DNA from: Prostheceraeus crozeri | Taxonomy: Eukaryota > Platyhelminthes > Polycladida > Euryleptidae | Direction: 5' to 3' | Assembly: GCA_907163375.1 (NCBI GenBank) | Contig: CAJQUW010010302.1 | Location: 496,001-560,000, forward strand | Length of the DNA: 64,000 nucleotides | Shown: positions 44,440 to 55,699 of the stretch, one piece after another | Layout: each line of letters opens with the position of its first letter | Position numbering within the stretch: the stretch's first letter is position 1 | Program-made: the position numbers and the translations under genes | The notes under the pieces: generated by a model | Seen by the model: the letters and a program-made list of their open reading frames with translations, nothing else | What the model was told of the DNA's origin: nothing | The model's database searches: none

Positions 44440-45543
44440 ATGTGTATTGTCGACATGGAACGCTTCACAATCGTTTCTTCGCAGGAAATAAACATCGTTG
44501 TGGTTAATGCGAAAAGTACACATACTGTCAGGAACAACACTTGGTGCATGAAGCTATACCGCGATTGGAGCGAATGGAGGAATTCGAATGGCACAAGAAG
44601 AGTACCGACGCTCGAAGAACTCTGGACTTCACCAAAATCGGAGCTAGCTGGTGCTCGAAAGCATTTTGTGTTCGAAATTCGAAGACATGACGGGTCGGAG
44701 TATGCACCGAATACTCTCTACAACATCATTTGTGGAATTAATCGATTCATCAAGGAGAACAGACCGCAGTGCAATATAATCGACAAGAACGATCCAGAAT
44801 TCGTCTACCTCGTGCGTTCTTTGGATGCAAAGATGAAGGATCTGACGGCCAGGAGGACTGCAGACCCCATAACTGGAGACGACGAGACCAAGTTATGGAA
44901 GTGTGGGACATTCTCACTTCCAAGGCTGAAGGTCTTCGTGCTGTATATTTCTACACCTCGAAGGCGTTTGGTCTTCGGGCTCGCGATGAACATCGGAAGT
45001 TATCTCTGGATCAAATCAAGTTCGGTGAAGATTCTGCGGGGAAATTTGTTCAATTCCAAGGTCGGGGAAACAAGGTATACAAAGGAGGAATTAATGACCG
45101 CAAATTGGAAGACAAATGTATCAAGCAATACGACTGCGAAGGGAATTGTCGCTCAATCTACAAGATTTTAGAGCAATACGTTTCATGCTTACACGATACT
45201 GGAATTTTTGAAGGTGCCTTCTATCGCAGGCCTCTTGCCAGTGTATTCTCAAAACCAAGATTTGGCGTAACTCCTGCTGGTGTTAATTTCTTGGCGAAGT
45301 TGCTACCGTAGGCAGCAAAAATGGCAGGCATGAGTCATTCCGCCAAAGTAAACTGCGCGACACAACTCTTCAGGGGCAATGTGGACGATTAGCTCAAGGA
45401 TTAGCTTATCATGGAACGAACATGTCACCGGAGCAGTGCGGCGGTGAGACTGTATAAGCGAAAGACTGATGAACAAGATGTTGAATTGAGCAGAACGCTT
45501 GAACCGCCGCCGATTCCATTACTTGAATGTTTCCATTTTGAAT
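44440..45543 (+). pseudogene. Tyrosine recombinase of the Crypton/DUF3504 type, broken, intronless
   Basis: The N-terminal SAM-like part and core are clear: SEYAPNTLYNIICGINRFIK, FVYLVRSLDAKMKDL and DPITGDDETKLW (44590-44900). After a frame change near 44.90 kb come EGLRAVYFYTSKAFGLRARD, EHRKLSLDQIKF, GNKVYKGGINDRKLEDKCIK and RPLASVFSKPRFGVTPAGVN (to 45310). After a stop the frame continues with GMSHSAKVNCATQLFRGNVD, and after a short duplicated GATTAGCT stretch with LIMERTCHRSSAAVRLYKRK, including the tyrosine (near 45460). The same domain occurs in ZMYM2, QRICH1 and KCTD1-type host proteins derived from Cryptons. Given three disruptions this is a dead copy. AATAAA words follow at 45540-45560. 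Confidence 0.8.
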
Positions 45544-45639
45544 AAATATGCATTGAATAAACTATATATAATTTGATGGATTTCTTGTTTTTACTGTTTT
45601 ATGAAATAGAATTGGAAAACTAAAACCTACGGCCATAAT

Positions 45640-45722
45640 GTATAATTCGGCCATATATTATATATATATATATAAGAATATGAATTATATGTATATATAT
45701 ATAATTCATATCATGTACATGT
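45640..45722. repeat. AT-rich palindromic (TA)n tract
   Basis: TATATATATA runs flanked by AAGAATATGAATTATATG and its near complement. Likely microsatellite; would extrude as a cruciform. Confidence 0.7.
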
Positions 45723-45807
45723 GCGAGTCAACTTTCCAGTGCTGCTAATCTATGCTGCAAATTCTCTTGCATGCACTGGTCTTGCTGAACAGAGTGGAAA
45801 CAATTCG

Positions 45808-45869
45808 GTTGCTGCACGAGTGTCTTGTCAATCTCGGCTTCGCCTCGATTGACGCTCGTGCAGCAACCT
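45808..45869. other. Hairpin H3 (CTCG..CTCG type)
   Basis: GGTTGCTGCACGAG pairs with CTCGTGCAGCAACC; inner GTCAATCTCGG pairs with CCTCGATTGAC around CTTCG. The word CTCG appears in both arms in direct orientation, as in the hairpins at 49107-49217 and 51108-51187. It lies about 270 bp downstream of the broken recombinase gene. Confidence 0.75.
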
Positions 45870-45959
45870 TCAATTACATAGAAATCGATTCAATATGCTG
45901 CCTAACACTTGCAAAGAAGTCGCTCTTGCCATGCCCGTCATACTTTTCAGTTTAACAAC

Positions 45960-48900
45960 TGTGGGTGCAAGTGAATTAGAACACGCTGGGCTGTGACGTC
46001 TTACGCAGTTACTGTGCGACAATTTCAATTGCTTGGTTTTACGTTGATTGCTAGATCGCCAAATCTTGAAAAGAAGCAAATTACTGAAACATGCACCAGT
46101 TTTAGATTCTTGCTGCGAAGTAATGCATTGTTAAGTTATTTTATCAAAGTGCTTTTATATATAAAGAGAAATTATAACAACGGTGAATATCAACAAAGTA
46201 GACTGATGAGATGCCGGTATATTGGGTATACTCGTATAGTAAGCATATTCGGTGAAGTAGCAACTCAGCATTTATTAAATCCCCATTGTGTATACAGTTT
46301 CGATTTCATTAAATGAACTTGAGTTGAGACCAGTACCACATGTGAGACATGCAAAGTTTTGCACTTTTGAAGAAAGGTACACGAATTTGACTGATCAGGA
46401 TGGCAATACAAAGGAAAGAATAGTATTTTGCAAATCCTTCATGCCATCTCAACTTTGGAGAGGCAATCCACTTTGTTGAAAAAGCAATTCGATGGGTTGC
46501 CATCAATTTAAGTTCAACCTTATTAGATTTTCTATTTAATTTTTTATATTATAAGACTATTTTCTTAAGAGCAACTAACTGCCACTGAGAGAGCAAAATA
46601 TCCTAATCATAGAAAACGATCATAATTAACTTTAAAAGATGTAAATGGGTCCACAGTACTATTCATATTCAAAAAAGAAATGACACATGAATTTTGCGAA
46701 TCATCATATCATGACGCTGCTCAACTTTTCCACGAGGACTTGCAATGCAGTGCAGTTCATGAAATTTCCCTGGTAATCAGCTTAATTTCCGCATAATTAA
46801 GATACCTGTTAGCAATTGTTCATTCCCCTTGATATCTTAGATATCTCGTAAGATTCATACTACATATATTGTGGGTCCACGTCACTAGCAAACAAACACA
46901 GGAATATTTGGCAAAAAATTAGCTTCCTAAAAAGTAATAAAATAATTTTTTGGATCGCAAGAAAGTGAATCTTTTGATATAAAAATGTTGACTGTATACC
47001 GATATTTTTGAGACGATACTATCTACTATATACTTACTCTATGGCCGGTATCTCCCTCTTTACACACACAGGAAGCCGCCATCGTTTAGACATCGTCGTC
47101 ATGACAACGCATGTCCACGACGTTCCATTGTTTCAAATGTCACTGTCCGTTCCAGCTGTATTTAATTATAGTTCGGATTTCTAAATTTCTATACAGTTAA
47201 CATTGATTATGTGGCTTTGACTCTAGCCTTTGTTGATTGAGACGTTTTAGCGTCATGAGCAAATATTTGATTTTTCCAAAGACCATGCACTCAAAAGCAA
47301 TAGTGACTTTACAAAATGCTGCGCCGACAGGATAACAAAGAAGGAAATCCTTTTAAACGTTCTTTACGTTCATCATTTTGAAATATCGCTCCGATAATCT
47401 ATCAATAGAATAATCAGAGTCCTATGCAACTTGTAATGTCGATCTACAGTACATGCATAATTCCAGCTTGAAATCAGAGGCCAAGAAATCTTAGAGCATT
47501 CATTTTACTTGAGGTTCCCCTGTTCACTAAATTTGAATAATTTTCCAAGTAGCTTCCAAAATATCACATGTGTCATTCAATGATTAATTGAAAAGTTCCA
47601 GCGACATTTCATTTATTTGAGAAATGATTGTCGGTAAAGAAACTTTCAATGTGTTTATTTCAGAAAAGCGCCAGGTTTCTTAGCCGCTTGAAGAAGAAAT
47701 TATCCAATAATTAGACTTTCTATCTGTGAATTCTTCAGATTTTCTTACAAACAGCACACCGACCACTTTCAATTATGACTTTGTGAACCAATTTTTAATT
47801 CGCATTCCAATATTGAAAAATTGGGAAATAGTTGTCAATGATTGCTACAAATAGACACACTATATAAATCCATGGAATAGTAGGCTATTTCAGCTGAAAC
47901 AATGCCGCCATCTCACTTGTAATTCTCATCATGAAAATCCTGTAATTAGGTGTCAACAACTTCCACAACCAACTTGGCAAATAGTTTCACTATGATACGA
48001 TGTTTTAGATCGAATCTGATCTACAAACCATAGATTTTTCCATGTGCCATCATTGCAAATAGGCAAGATATCAAACCTCCATTCTAATGCACTATTATCC
48101 ACTTCTATGGCTACCACAGACGTTTTAGCGATTCATTGATCAAATTAAATTGAGCATTGCCGTTGCATACTATAGTGTAACGAGTAGAAATGCTAATTTC
48201 TCCATGACCAAATAATGGAATAACGTTTCTTACGATTCCATCAGTCCGCCATTTGGATCAATCCATTGTCTATTGATATCAATGCTTTGCATGGAATCAG
48301 GACAATCAAGTGTGTATATGACTTGAAAAGCATGAAAACATTCATTTTGGTCCTGAAATCATATGACTTCACATACAAAATTGCACTGGCAGAGATTCGA
48401 GGCAGTGTACCATATACTCGTACCTGTAGAGTCACAGGGTACCATATACCTGCAAAATCATCGAGATTTTTTCGCAAATGTTTCGTCCTCTGATAAATTT
48501 CATGTATGATATCAGTATCCTGCGAACATCGTAGCCTAAATTTTGATTGAAATCTAAAATCGCAGCAATGGTTGTTGAATTAGCGTAATGAATTACGGTG
48601 ATTAATTACTGCAGCCGCATGTTGCAATGTCCATGAATGATGAAAAACCCTTTTTCTCAAATCACTCCATGAAAATTAGCATTCCATATGAAAATATTCA
48701 CAAATTTATTCCATCATTTTCACCAGAAGCTGTGCCAGTTGTTATCCATCAATGAAATTCACATTATAAACAAATTCTACCTTCTTACCCAGTTACCATT
48801 TTTTTGAAATGTAGTTGATGAACCTTAAGAAAGTATAAATGAGCAAACCGAGTGAAAGTAGGGCCTATAAGAAATCCTATTCACTTGTAATTACCATTCT

Positions 48901-49100
48901 GTTCACGTTACAGAGTTGCATTCCTCTTCCTAGTTATGTTGACTAGTCATTGCTAAATGCAGCCTGTATAGTCAGGAAAGTTTTGATCAATGTGACATGA
49001 GACCTCCACTGCTTGGAATTTGAATTTTGATGTTCTGTCATATTCAACAACATTTCAGTGTTGTCAGTTTAAACATAGTCCGAGTCATTACCTTGGATGA
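45960..49100. other. No gene seen
   Basis: AT-rich DNA with short frames only and no recognised protein. A short direct repeat GTACCATATAC occurs twice at 48408-48450. Confidence 0.55.
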
Positions 49101-49106
49101 ATTATA

Positions 49107-49217
49107 ATAGGAATATTGTCATAGTTTTATCGGACAAATAGTGCAGATATACTCGGACGCAAACGCGTCCTCGGATAATCTGCATTATTGTCCTCTAAAC
49201 TATGATAATATTCCTAT
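49107..49217. other. Hairpin H1 downstream of the near-intact recombinase gene
   Basis: A 111-bp imperfect inverted repeat centred at 49162: outer ATAGGAATATT/AATATTCCTAT, middle TCATAGTTT and GGACAA.A.TGCAGAT, inner CTCGGACGC/GCGTCCTCGG around AAAC. The 14-bp word CTGCATTATTGTCC (49180-49193) and its inverted variant (49132-49146) lie in the two arms, like recombinase arm sites around a core. Confidence 0.75.
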
Positions 49218-49240
49218 ATTCTAACCCAATGAAGATGAAA
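49218..49240. repeat. Left copy of inverted word ATTCTAACCCAATGAAG
   Basis: Inverted relative to 51385-51407 (one mismatch over 23 bp). Shorter matches of ATTGGGTTAGAAT occur at 52733-52745 and, with one base missing, at 60551-60562. It may mark the ends of the recombinase-bearing element or a separate dispersed repeat. Confidence 0.5.
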
Positions 49241-49720
49241 ATCATGCAGATTTCTACATCAATTAGCACACACTAATGCCGTAGTTGGCATTGCTATTAG
49301 TTTGTGTATATTGCTGTATTCCTATGATTTCTATTCTACTATTATAAAAGTGTGCATCGCAATAACAAAAAGTGTGCATCGCAATTGCAAAAAGTGTGCA
49401 TCGCAATGACAAAAATATGAATAACGTATTTGTTTATAACTATTAACAGCACTCACAAGAGGCCTATATAAACATGAAGTGTGTACAGAAAACTTCAACG
49501 AAATACACACTAAAATAGAAAAATAATGACCACGTATAGGACATAGATCACAGAAAAGAAAAGACGATCTTATTTGTGTTCGCATCTGCTTCAATTCTCA
49601 TGCTCTTTGTCGCTGGTCCAGACACCGTGAGAGTTGATTCTGTCAGAGTTGTAGAACATGATGATGATGATGAAAGTTCAGCCGAACCAAATGAGAGAGT
49701 GTCCACTGAAAGAGCAGCGC

Positions 49721-51085
49721 CTAACTTTTTTTTCTTTCATCAGAAGGGCGATCATACCGAGAAACGGTTCGTTCGTCTTTGTGACCAGTGATTAAGCAAA
49801 CATCGGCGTTACTCAGACCATTTTCTTTTGCTCTCGTGATTGCTGTGCAACGAATAGAATGGTTGGAATAAGATTTTGATAATTTCAGTTTTGTGGATAA
49901 CATTTTCAGGAAGTTGCCTAAGTAGTTTTGACCGCGAACCTGTCTATCACTAAACATATTATTACCACATCTTTTCCCAGTCAAAGGTCTAGGGAATAAA
50001 TTTTCTGAATCTGGTGCATCGCGGTTGATCAGGAACAAATACTGTTCAAAACATTCTATGGTTTTTCTGTCGTAAATGCGATTAATTCTCTGACTTGAAT
50101 ATTGCTTTTGCTGGAGACTGGCTTTCACGTTTTTTCGGATATTGTTTGGCTCACTGTCTTTGTCCTTTTTGGTTTTAACACAAATGAATTTTTCACCATT
50201 GGAATCAGTTGAAATTTCAAGATCATTTCGTTTTAACCGTCTAAGTTCTTCTCTACCACGAGCTCCTAAGAAATATAAAATTGAAAAAATGACTTCATTC
50301 TGAAGTTTTTCGCCTGATGTTCTGTCAAATGAAGCAACAATAGTTTTTAAATCATTTTCTTCTATTGCAGCGAATTCCTTGCATTCTCCGCCATGAGACA
50401 ACCAGACGCCAGCCATAACTTTGAGCATTCTATTTGAAGAAGCAAATTGGTCTCCCTCGATAATGTTGATATTTCGCTTGAGTGTTTGTGTTTTAAAGCG
50501 ATGAATGGCTGCTCTGATGCACTTAAGGCTAGTAGGACTTTAATAGGACCCATCTTTTGCTCGTAATTCGTGATAAAACCATCTCAAATATTCATTTAAC
50601 TGATTTTCACAGACATCTTGAAGGTTGCAAGTAATATTATTTGCATCGAAAAAATCTTTTAATTTTTTGATATGCTGTCTTTCTTGCTGAATGGTGCTGG
50701 TCGGTTTGATTGCCAATTCCGTTTCATCGAGTATTCTGTTTACTTCGTCGGGTAGGCCTATTGGTTGTTCATCATTGGATAACGCTGCCAATAAATAATC
50801 GCTTACGGTAAAATCACCAAAAATATTGTCAGTTTCATCAGTAGGCTGATTTACGTCATCTTGATCATTTGACTGATTTATTTTACTTATTTGTGATAAG
50901 GTTAGGCCACTGATCATTTGGTTAGGAAATTTACTAAAATTTAAGCATTTTGGCCAACCGTCTTCCATCTCACAGAAAAGAAAATATTCTGAATGAATAT
51001 CTTCACTTTGCAGTATACTATATAATTTTTGGAAAATTTGAATTTCACATAGCATTGCGATGCATTCTTTTGACAACGATATCAT
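49721..51085 (-). pseudogene. Tyrosine recombinase (Crypton-type), 455 codons with one in-frame stop
   Basis: One frame from ATG at 51085 to the end at 49721 with a single TAA near 50540. The N-terminal region (about 180 residues) is acidic and Asn-rich and ends in a core-binding-like segment: QERQHIKKLKDFFDANNITC, NQLNEYLRWFYHELRAKDGS. After the stop come SPTSLKCIRAAIHRF, EFAAIEENDLKTIVASFDRT, then the catalytic domain: Arg in FLGARGREELRRL, His-x-x-Arg in YSNHSIRCTAITRA, His in ITGHKDERTV and the nucleophile Tyr in VSRYDR. All catalytic residues are kept. The C-terminus is basic. Similar recombinases cut and rejoin single strands through a covalent tyrosine link, moving circular intermediates. 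One recent stop suggests a young copy. The start was chosen as the first Met; hairpin H2 lies 22 bp upstream. Confidence 0.85.
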
Positions 51086-51107
51086 AACTTCAAACTAATA
51101 GCAATGC

Positions 51108-51187
51108 GATATTGAACTCAAAATTCATACAGCAATCTCGTGCGCTGACGCGCACTCGATTGCTGTATTCATTTTTCGTTCAATATC
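51108..51187. other. Hairpin H2 directly upstream of the recombinase start
   Basis: An 80-bp inverted repeat centred at 51147: outer GATATTGAAC/GTTCAATATC, middle ATACAGCAATC/GATTGCTGTAT, inner GTGCGC/GCGCAC around TGAC, with CTCG in both arms. ACATTGTTGTCC follows at 51191-51202 and CTGCATTATTGTCC at 51237-51250, the latter identical to a word in hairpin H1. Confidence 0.75.
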
Positions 51188-51409
51188 CATACATTGTTGT
51201 CCGCTGAACTACATTGAAATTGCATTGGGTTGAAGACTGCATTATTGTCCGGAAGAAGCACTCTTTGTCAAATCTCCATAGAAATTAACCAACAGTCAGA
51301 ATTTTAGAGCAAAGCTTCTCGGATATCCATATCAAAAACAAAGATTGTCACTTAGGAATAAATACTTGTAGACATCGCCATAGATTTCACCTTCATTGGG
51401 TTAGAATAC

Positions 51410-53040
51410 CAATAATGTCCACTTCTATCGGACATACACGTACATGCAAATATATGCGGAATCTATGCATCTATGTCATCTAAAAATGGATACTGTCCTA
51501 TATTCTTGAAAAGTTATTGGATAGATAAATAAACAGTTAAAACGAACAAACAGAAACTGACGCATACAATAACAGCACAGTATAGAAAGCCACGTACCTG
51601 AACTGTTGATAAATACCATCCGGCAGTTATGAGCGTCGAGAATATGTGAACATACTATATCGCTGGATTGTTGATAAAATTAGAATTCTATTGAAGCAGT
51701 GTGACGTACAATATTGCAACTATAATTCCATAGACGATTATCTTATCAGAAAATGATCCATTGAGAGCTACATGGTAACGTGTTGCATTATTCACTATTT
51801 TATCCGTTTTAACAGTCTGTCACTTAAGTCACTCAGTTAACACTGTCACTTAGGCGGTCATCAAATTCATCTGCCGACAGATTTTAGTCTGATGTGCCAT
51901 GAATTCAATTAATTAATAAGAGTAAGCAAACAATCTATTTCAAAAATATAGCTAATTCACAATCAATCAATTTGATCGCATAAAATATCATCGTGCAAAC
52001 CGCAAGCTCAAAGCGCAAAGTACTCGAAAACCTCCATTTAAATATGTTTCATTTTTTCTAAATTCTGCAAATTCTGTTCAGGAATGGAATTCGCTTAATT
52101 TATTGCGCGCAGTGCCAACAATGCATCCACGCATAAGATATCGGAATGTTACACGGCGTCTTCTTCGGTCAAAAGTAGGCTTGCAAGCTAGTAATTTAGG
52201 TATTTACGTGTCGCATGCTCAGTGAAAGAAACTCTAAAGCTCTGCATCAGTTTGAAATTTTGGGTGCTGCATACTTTTATTCATGGTTTTAGTTTTAAAA
52301 AACTATTGAAGTATGTACGGAGGAAAACGTTACGTCGCTAAAAATCATGTTTTTGTGACTGATTTTGGAAACTGTTCATAATCATCGTCAACAACCATGA
52401 TGAGGAGCTGCTGCTTATATAATATACAGCATTAATTCTTTTTAGTCCAGGCAATCTACAGAAAACTACACTTCAACTTGCCACAAACTGCGATAGTTTC
52501 AAGAGTGGATTCATCTTGTAGAGCAAACCTCTCATCAACACATCAAAACTAATAGAAAATCTAGTTAGTGGAACACCGTGAATTTTCCAATTGAAGTCAC
52601 GAGTTTTTTTGAAACCATAGAAATTGACAAAAATAAAACCTCTAGAATGGAAATTAAGCTTCATGCAATGCACAATAACGGTACATAAATCGCACGCATT
52701 TTCACTTAGATGCACCTGCCAACGTCTGCATCATTGGGTTAGAATCAGTCACGTGCGAATCGAAGCTTTCTATTGGTTCTTCATGTCCCAACTTAGTTCC
52801 CTCGGATGTGCCGCGACCTTGAGTCAATTTCCATTCTAGCGAACTTCAGATAAACAGTTTATTTCTATGTTTGAAACCCAATGACCGGCATTGGGCCGCA
52901 GCAAACACGTTTACCTCAATGAAATCTCAGATGTAAATCGCAGCAAAATGATGCGTTGCAGCTTTGTCTGACTTACTGCGGTTACTTTCCACGTGACTCT
53001 CATCAATGCCAGCCATGTCCTTTGCAAGCGGCTAGATTTG
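51410..53040. other. No gene supported
   Basis: Contains the word CATTGGGTTAGAAT (52732-52745) followed by a CACGTG E-box (52751-52756). Short frames only. Confidence 0.5.
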
Positions 53041-53079
53041 TCAGTCACTAGTTCGAAAGCAGTTGTAGCTATCTGCAGA

Positions 53080-53186
53080 TATAAACTTGTGTATAGTGCA
53101 AGTTCAGCAAGGGCTACTCCATTTCTGAGTCCCTCCGTCGTACAAAGCTGAATCGCAGAACTTACGAGAGAGAGATTGTCTCAACG
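53080..53186 (+). promoter_or_regulatory. Candidate TATA promoter and non-coding first exon
   Basis: TATAAA at 53080-53085, an initiator-like TTCAGC with A at 53106 about 26 bases on, and a splice donor CAACG|GTAAGAT at 53187. The spacing is right for a TATA-driven gene with an 81-base first exon. Supported by the ATG exon at 53601. This is signal reading only. Confidence 0.35.
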
Positions 53187-53600
53187 GTAAGATCCAGAGC
53201 GCACATTAACTCCAAATCTTCAATGCATGCGTGCTTCCGATACTTTTAGACGGAAATTACTCCGGTGCCTGTTCCTCTTTAATCGCTCGTCTTATTGATG
53301 CCTTCCATCGAACATCCATGGCATGTGTTGGTTTCGCAGTTGCTACAATGACGAAGTAATTGTAATCCCATCCCGCCCTTCATTTCCATCATGCAGCGAA
53401 TAGTGCGGTCTATCGGTTATTTTGCAATGTTGGGAAAGGAGATACCGGTCAAGAGGGCTCCCCCGAAATTTGCCTGGAGCTTCGATTTCTGGTCGCCACG
53501 GTTACTTATTTGTGACCATGCGATTTCAAGTACATGTAAATAACAGTCTCTTATCAATGTGAAACAGTTCTTCTTCTGGGATTGGAAAATTAAATTGCAG

Positions 53601-53632
53601 CAGACATGGCTACGGCAGACGAACCCGCATTA
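53601..53632 (+). CDS. Candidate start exon of an unknown host gene
   Basis: A TTCTTCTTCT tract and TAAATTGCAG acceptor precede CAGACATGGC, a good start context at 53606. It reads MATADEPAL before a possible but weak donor (TTA|GTAATA); read through, the frame stops after 24 codons. No later exon was recognised downstream in the window. The family is unknown. Confidence 0.25.
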
Positions 53633-53699
53633 GTAATAACATACGAATATAAATGTACAGCGTTACGGTACCATAGATAGCAGTTTTCGAATAAAATAC

Positions 53700-54476
53700 T
53701 AGCATAAAAATGCATTCATTGGCTTATGGATGTGAATATATGCAAATAATAAGATTTCTTATGCTTACAATACTTCTTCTACTTGATAATACGATGTTTT
53801 CAACTAAAATCAGCAATTTACAATTTATGCTTATGTTCAATCGATGAAAAATCTGTTTATGCACAATATATGGCGTCGATACTTACCAATCATTCGCGTC
53901 ACCTTATCGTATTACCTGTGAAAGAGTCACAGAATATGTAAAGTATGATAGTGATGCTGTCGAACAGTTGACACTCGGTATTGAATGGACTGTCTTGTAG
54001 CTGTTAGTTGATTATCTCGGCTTATTTAGAATTTAATCAATGCATAAAGTGATCATGAAGTGTTGAATTAGTTCAATGTACTATCTCCATATTTCTGTAT
54101 TTGCATCAGATGACGCAAGGTCTGTTATACGAAGAGATGTTCCATATTTTGACTTCCATCGAGCATTTCTGAATTTATTCACGGCGAATTCATGCATATG
54201 TGACAGCAAAATGTACAAAGCACAACAAAAATAATGAAATGGAATAAAGTTAAATCATGATATTGAGAAAATGAACGAAGAAGACGACACATCACAATGA
54301 TAAATTATGCGGGAAATGGCAACCGAAAGTTTGAGCGAAGAATCGGGAGGATCGACTCGATGACGACCTTGGACCTAAAATCACCATAGCAAGTATTCCT
54401 GAAGCTCTTATTTTATTACTCAACAATTTGCTGCTCACCAAGTGAAGAATTCTATCAATGATTAATTATTTGATGT
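53700..54476. other. No gene seen
   Basis: AT-rich, no coding or RNA signal recognised. Confidence 0.5.
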
Positions 54477-54479
54477 TTA

Positions 54480-54722
54480 TAGATAAATAAACAAATGAAC
54501 ACTGTCTATACTCGGAAGCACATTAGGCACGGAGCCTTTCTTCCATGTGGCCGAGTTGTTATTTATCCTATTCTCATTCCTTTCGTGCTGAGTGTTAAGC
54601 AAGCAAGAATGCAAAGTGTACCTATTTTTTAAAGTCTTTGGCTTGACCCGACAAAGATTTGAACCAAGGTCTGCCGGACGCAGAGCGAACGCTCTCCCAC
54701 AAGGCCACAACGCCGGTGGTAT
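54480..54722 (-). mobile_element. tRNA-derived SINE
   Basis: On the minus strand a tRNA-like head (from about 54718) has an A-box-like TGGCCTTGTGGG (54696-54707) and a B box GGTTCAAATCT (54655-54665) at tRNA spacing. The head is followed by a non-tRNA body (GACTTTAAAAAATAGGTAC, TGCTTAACACTCAGCACGAA, AGGAATGAGAATAGG) and a TTTATC-type 3' end near 54480. Acceptor-stem pairing is lost. RNA polymerase III promoter boxes of this kind drive SINE copies, which are moved by LINE enzymes in trans. Confidence 0.8.
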
Positions 54723-55384
54723 ATAATAACATGTTTTAGTTAGCAATGTGTTTATAATAATATCAAGTAACTATTGATGTAAGCGCCGTATAGTGTTGTA
54801 TAAGCTGGAAGTTGATTGATGTCACTGTGAATTTCATTTGTACTCTAAATTTTCTAAAAATAGTTATGAAGCAATGATATCCCTAGTATCAAGATTTCGA
54901 ATTCATATTTGAGATTTATTACAAATTTCAGATAGAAAACAGACAACTACCGGATTACCGGGTAGTGATATTTATAAATATAATTATTTTACTTGGTAGC
55001 TATTACTAGCTATTTTATGTTCGAACAATATTCAGTATGCTGAACGGACATAGGCCTATCTACACGTATAACACTTAGCAATGACACTTTGACCTTAGAT
55101 TTTATCAGCTGGTATTGTGTCGTCATGTGGCTCATGATTTATGGCAGTCAGGATGGGAATTTGTTTCCTTCCTATTCAAATGACAAACAATGAGATGGAG
55201 AAATTCACTATCTGAACCTCTCAGACCAGGAGGGTACTTCGGTAAGGTACTTATTACAAGCCTTGCTTCTCATCTCATACATGATTTATTGCATGATTTT
55301 TACTGTATGTGTAGAACTCACATTTTGCGAAAGGAAATGACTTTAATCATGAAATGGATCCCTGATTTTCAATGAAATTTCAAC

Positions 55385-55690
55385 CCCATACAATGATTTT
55401 TTCTGCTTCATCAACGGCCGTGAAGTCGGTCAAAATTACCAAATTCTCTATTTTCATGCTATTCTTAAAAATAGCACTTGTAAGTAACATACTAGTCTGA
55501 CTCTCACCCCCACATTTTGTAGTAACATGTGTGATCTTATTGCATATGAAATTTCAGCAATATGCGTTCTTTTCTTCTGTTTCTTCGACGGCCTTGAAAT
55601 TAGTCAAAATGTTAAAAAATCCTTAGCCTTCATAGGTCTACTACCTGCATAAACAGTGCTTACAAGCAGGAACCTTACTGTCAACCAGGT
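55385..55690. repeat. Diverged tandem duplication, period about 170 bp
   Basis: TTCTGCTTCATCAACGGCCG, TGAAGTCGGTCAAAAT, CTTGTAAGTAACATACTAG is echoed by TTCTGTTTCTTCGACGGCC, TTGAAATTAGTCAAAAT, GCTTACAAGCAGGAACC. Non-coding. Confidence 0.55.
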
Positions 55691-55699
55691 GATTGACTA

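Noticed and set aside
44440-45543. Domesticated ZMYM/KCTD-like host gene
   Set aside because: A frame change, a stop and a small duplication break the domain, and no other domain of those host proteins is present.
49107-49217. Transcription terminator or microRNA precursor
   Set aside because: The stem has several mismatches and the same design recurs beside recombinase genes, which suggests a DNA-level role better than an RNA one; neither is proven.
54650-54720. Functional tRNA gene
   Set aside because: Stem pairing is not kept and a non-tRNA body and tail follow, so it is a SINE head.
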